A DNA stretch of 6,916 nucleotides. Source: Candidatus Odinarchaeota archaeon. Lineage in GTDB: Archaea > Asgardarchaeota > JAGGXT01. Below are positions 5,828-6,916 of this stretch, piece by piece. The stretch is taken from assembly GCA_021162905.1 (NCBI GenBank), contig JAGGXT010000207.1:1-6916 (forward strand). The letters are read 5' to 3'. Positions within the stretch are counted from its first letter, which is position 1, and each line of letters starts with the position of its first letter. Both the position numbers and the translations under genes were made by a program. The notes under the pieces are model-generated. The model saw only the letters and a program-made list of their open reading frames with translations, ran no database searches and was not told where the DNA came from.

Positions 5828-5868
5828 TCACCTTTATATTTTTGTGTTAAAATTAAATTATATATAAA
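5828..5868 (-). promoter_or_regulatory. Promoter and RBS of the phosphoribosyltransferase gene
   Basis: On the minus strand TTTATATA (5868-5861) is a good archaeal TATA box, predicting transcription start near 5838. The leader of about 15 bases carries GGTGA (5832-5828), five bases before the ATG at 5822. This supports both independent transcription and the shorter start. Confidence 0.6.
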
Positions 5869-5873
5869 TTATT

Positions 5874-5892
5874 TTTAACATTTTTATGTGAA
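5874..5892. promoter_or_regulatory. Dyad motif upstream of phosphoribosyltransferase TATA box
   Basis: TTTAACAT, TTTT, ATGTGAA: the same arms as the motif at 4149-4169 but with a four-base spacer. It lies immediately upstream of the TATA/BRE region of the minus-strand gene, a position typical for an activator or for a regulator competing with TFB. Confidence 0.35.
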
Positions 5893-5904
5893 AAAAAAGA
5901 AAAA
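5891..5904 (-). terminator. T-rich terminator after second vapC
   Basis: Read on the minus strand, TTTTT-C-TTTTTTTT lies about 50 bases after the vapC stop at 5955. Long U-runs are the main intrinsic stop signal for archaeal RNA polymerase. It would separate the vapBC transcript from the phosphoribosyltransferase gene on the same strand. Confidence 0.6.
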
Positions 5905-5954
5905 TATTGTTAATTGAGAGTAGAAATGTTAATGCTCGTAAAAAGACTGAGAAA

Positions 5955-6422
5955 TTATTTTATTCTTATTTCACTTAAAAATACAATCTCAAAGTTTTCT
6001 CTCAAGTCAGCTATATATGGTTCCATCTCCTTCTCAATTTTTCGAAATACCGCAACTGCATTTTCATGCCTTGTAGCAGCTAATAGAAATGAATCTGATA
6101 AAGATATATGATACTCTCTTTTTATTTCACCAGCTAGCAGAGAAAGATCTTTGTTGATGGCTATTACTCTAATATTCCTATGAGAGAAAAGAGTATTGAA
6201 AAGAAGCTCAGCCCGAAAAATTGCCTCATTTTCATCCAATCCTACTTTTTTATAAAGTCTATAAGAAATATAGTAAGTCTCTGTAGCTGTTATGGGGGTT
6301 ACTATTGCAGTAATTTTCCCCTTATCAATTCCATCAATAAATCTTGATGCTATTTCAAAATACTCAGAATTTTCAGCAATGCTCTCTATCCAAACACTCG
6401 TATCGATTGCAAATTTTTGCAT
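5955..6422 (-). CDS. vapC: VapC-type PIN-domain ribonuclease toxin (second pair)
   Basis: A complete PIN domain of 155 residues from the ATG at 6422. The acidic site is D7 (AIDTSVWIE), E49 (ATETYY) and D110 (SLSDSFLLAA). It continues with HENAVAVFRKIEKEM, matching the A-x-x-FR-x-x-E ending seen in many archaeal VapCs, with E130 in the region of the fourth acidic residue. It is predicted to be a Mg2+-dependent RNA endonuclease toxin. It is not close in sequence to the other VapC at 3550-3996. Coupling: the antitoxin stop and this start share the A of TGATG. A GTG three bases upstream (6425) is in frame, but GGAGG at 6430-6434 is seven bases from the ATG and only four from the GTG, so ATG is preferred. 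The RNA target is unknown. Confidence 0.87.
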   Translation of the reverse strand: MQKFAIDTSVWIESIAENSEYFEIASRFIDGIDKGKITAIVTPITATETYYISYRLYKKVGLDENEAIFRAELLFNTLFSHRNIRVIAINKDLSLLAGEIKREYHISLSDSFLLAATRHENAVAVFRKIEKEMEPYIADLRENFEIVFLSEIRIK

Positions 6423-6712
6423 CACTTGCCCTCCAATCCCAGCACTTCTAACATTTTTGAAATTCTTTTCCTGTCTACTTTTTTACTTTCTTCCAAAAGC
6501 TTTTCGGTTAATTTTCTGTCTTTAACTCTAACTCTCAATGTATCCCAATCAACTTTCTCTTCTCTGCTTATCTTTAAAGAGTCGATCCACATGTTAATTG
6601 CTTCCTCAACAGCTTTTGATAAACTTCCTTTTTTGGCACCAAAACGCATGATTGCAGCTTCCCTGAGCTTTTTCTCAGTTTCATCACTGATTTTAACAAG
6701 TATTATTCCCAT
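6422..6712 (-). CDS. vapB: VapB-type ribbon-helix-helix antitoxin (second pair)
   Basis: A 96-residue protein from the ATG at 6712: a strand at 2-9 (GIILVKIS), helix A at 10-20 (DETEKKLREAA), a turn with RFGAKKGSLS, and helix B at 31-43 (LSKAVEEAINMWI). This is the ribbon-helix-helix pattern common in archaeal VapB proteins. The remaining 50 residues are charged and helical (EEKVDWDTLR, KRISKMLEVL) and should bind the toxin. It shares a TGATG junction with the downstream vapC. Start: an ATG at 6727 is also in frame and would add five residues, but the GGTGA at 6718-6722 inside that extension lies five bases before the ATG at 6712, and the fold starts right there, so the shorter form is preferred. 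It probably represses its own promoter through the palindrome at 6742-6757. Confidence 0.8.
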   Translation of the reverse strand: MGIILVKISDETEKKLREAAIMRFGAKKGSLSKAVEEAINMWIDSLKISREEKVDWDTLRVRVKDRKLTEKLLEESKKVDRKRISKMLEVLGLEGK

Positions 6713-6741
6713 AAGGGTCACCAACATTATAAGATGGATAT

Positions 6742-6757
6742 ATATATTTAAATATAT
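6742..6757 (-). promoter_or_regulatory. A/T palindrome at the second vapB promoter
   Basis: ATATATTT and AAATATAT form a perfect 16-bp palindrome 30 bp before the vapB start. AAATATTT (6760-6767) next to it is a further short palindrome. The region must hold the TATA box, and the symmetry also suits a ribbon-helix-helix operator. Its pure A/T content means chance or TATA function alone could explain it. Confidence 0.4.
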
Positions 6758-6767
6758 TGAAATATTT

Positions 6768-6916
6768 TTTGCGATAATTCCATATTAGACAGCCATTCTT
6801 CTCAAAAAACTCATTCTTAAAAATAGGCTCGTTTCTTGTTAGCGAAAGAAATATTCTCTGAATATAAACTGCTATAACTATTATATAACTATCCTATAAA
6901 AGGAGACTTTATTAAC
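6768..6916. other. AT-rich non-coding end of window
   Basis: I see no convincing gene, RNA or repeat here. Near the edge, CTATAAAAGG (6893-6902) reads as a plus-strand TATA box followed by AGGAGA, which could belong to a gene starting beyond the window. It cannot be tested from this sequence. Confidence 0.3.

Noticed and set aside
5950..6712. Second vapBC as a duplicate of the first
   Set aside because: Antitoxin tails, toxin lengths and the C-terminal toxin motifs differ throughout; only the general folds are shared.
5914..6788. Plus-strand frames over the second vapBC, one with hydrophobic stretches
   Set aside because: They are antisense to clear PIN and ribbon-helix-helix genes; the hydrophobicity comes from Lys/Glu-rich codons read on the other strand.
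1..6916. CRISPR array, insertion sequence, tRNA or attachment site
   Set aside because: No regularly spaced repeats, transposase or integrase motifs, cloverleaf, or long direct repeats were seen on either strand.

Overview
The window looks archaeal, most likely from a thermophilic, AT-rich member of the Thermoproteota or a related lineage. The evidence is a eukaryotic/archaeal-type (AEP) primase-like protein, an archaeal-type hypoxanthine/guanine phosphoribosyltransferase relative, two VapBC toxin-antitoxin pairs, heavy use of AGA/AGG (Arg) and ATA (Ile) codons, TATA-box promoters, and archaeal Shine-Dalgarno sites of the GGTGA type 5-7 bases before most starts. The exact lineage cannot be fixed from sequence reading alone. 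There is no rRNA, tRNA, CRISPR array, transposase or integrase.

Layout, left to right: (1) a minus-strand AEP primase-like gene (81-1526); (2) a divergent AT-rich promoter region, then a plus-strand GNAT acetyltransferase with an extra C-terminal domain (1654-2601); (3) a small orphan three-helix membrane protein with a TTG start (2699-3082); (4) a plus-strand vapBC operon with a 4-base ATGA overlap (3227-3996) and a palindrome-rich upstream region; (5) a 200-bp control region with an inverted repeat, TATA box and leader, then a complete M55 D-aminopeptidase (4197-5036); (6) a hairpin in the convergent gap, then a minus-strand phosphoribosyltransferase with an altered PRPP loop (5085-5822); (7) a second, unrelated vapBC operon on the minus strand, coupled by TGATG (5955-6712), with an A/T palindrome at its promoter; (8) about 200 bp of AT-rich sequence with no convincing gene.

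The genes do not form one recognisable pathway. The mixture of solitary AEP protein, two TA modules, GNAT enzyme and orphan membrane protein is typical of accessory archaeal DNA. The two metabolic genes between the TA modules would act in D-amino-acid peptide cleavage and purine or nucleotide salvage. They are convergent, but their upstream regions share a dyad, TTTAACAT / ATGTGAA, which may mean a common regulator. Identical leaders precede the first vapB and the aminopeptidase. Three annotated starts are better placed a few codons downstream because an upstream GTG or ATG lies in, or just before, the Shine-Dalgarno site.

No clearly new multi-gene system can be demonstrated. The best leads are the zinc-knuckle-less AEP protein with a long uncharacterised C-terminus, the divergent phosphoribosyltransferase, and the shared upstream dyad.
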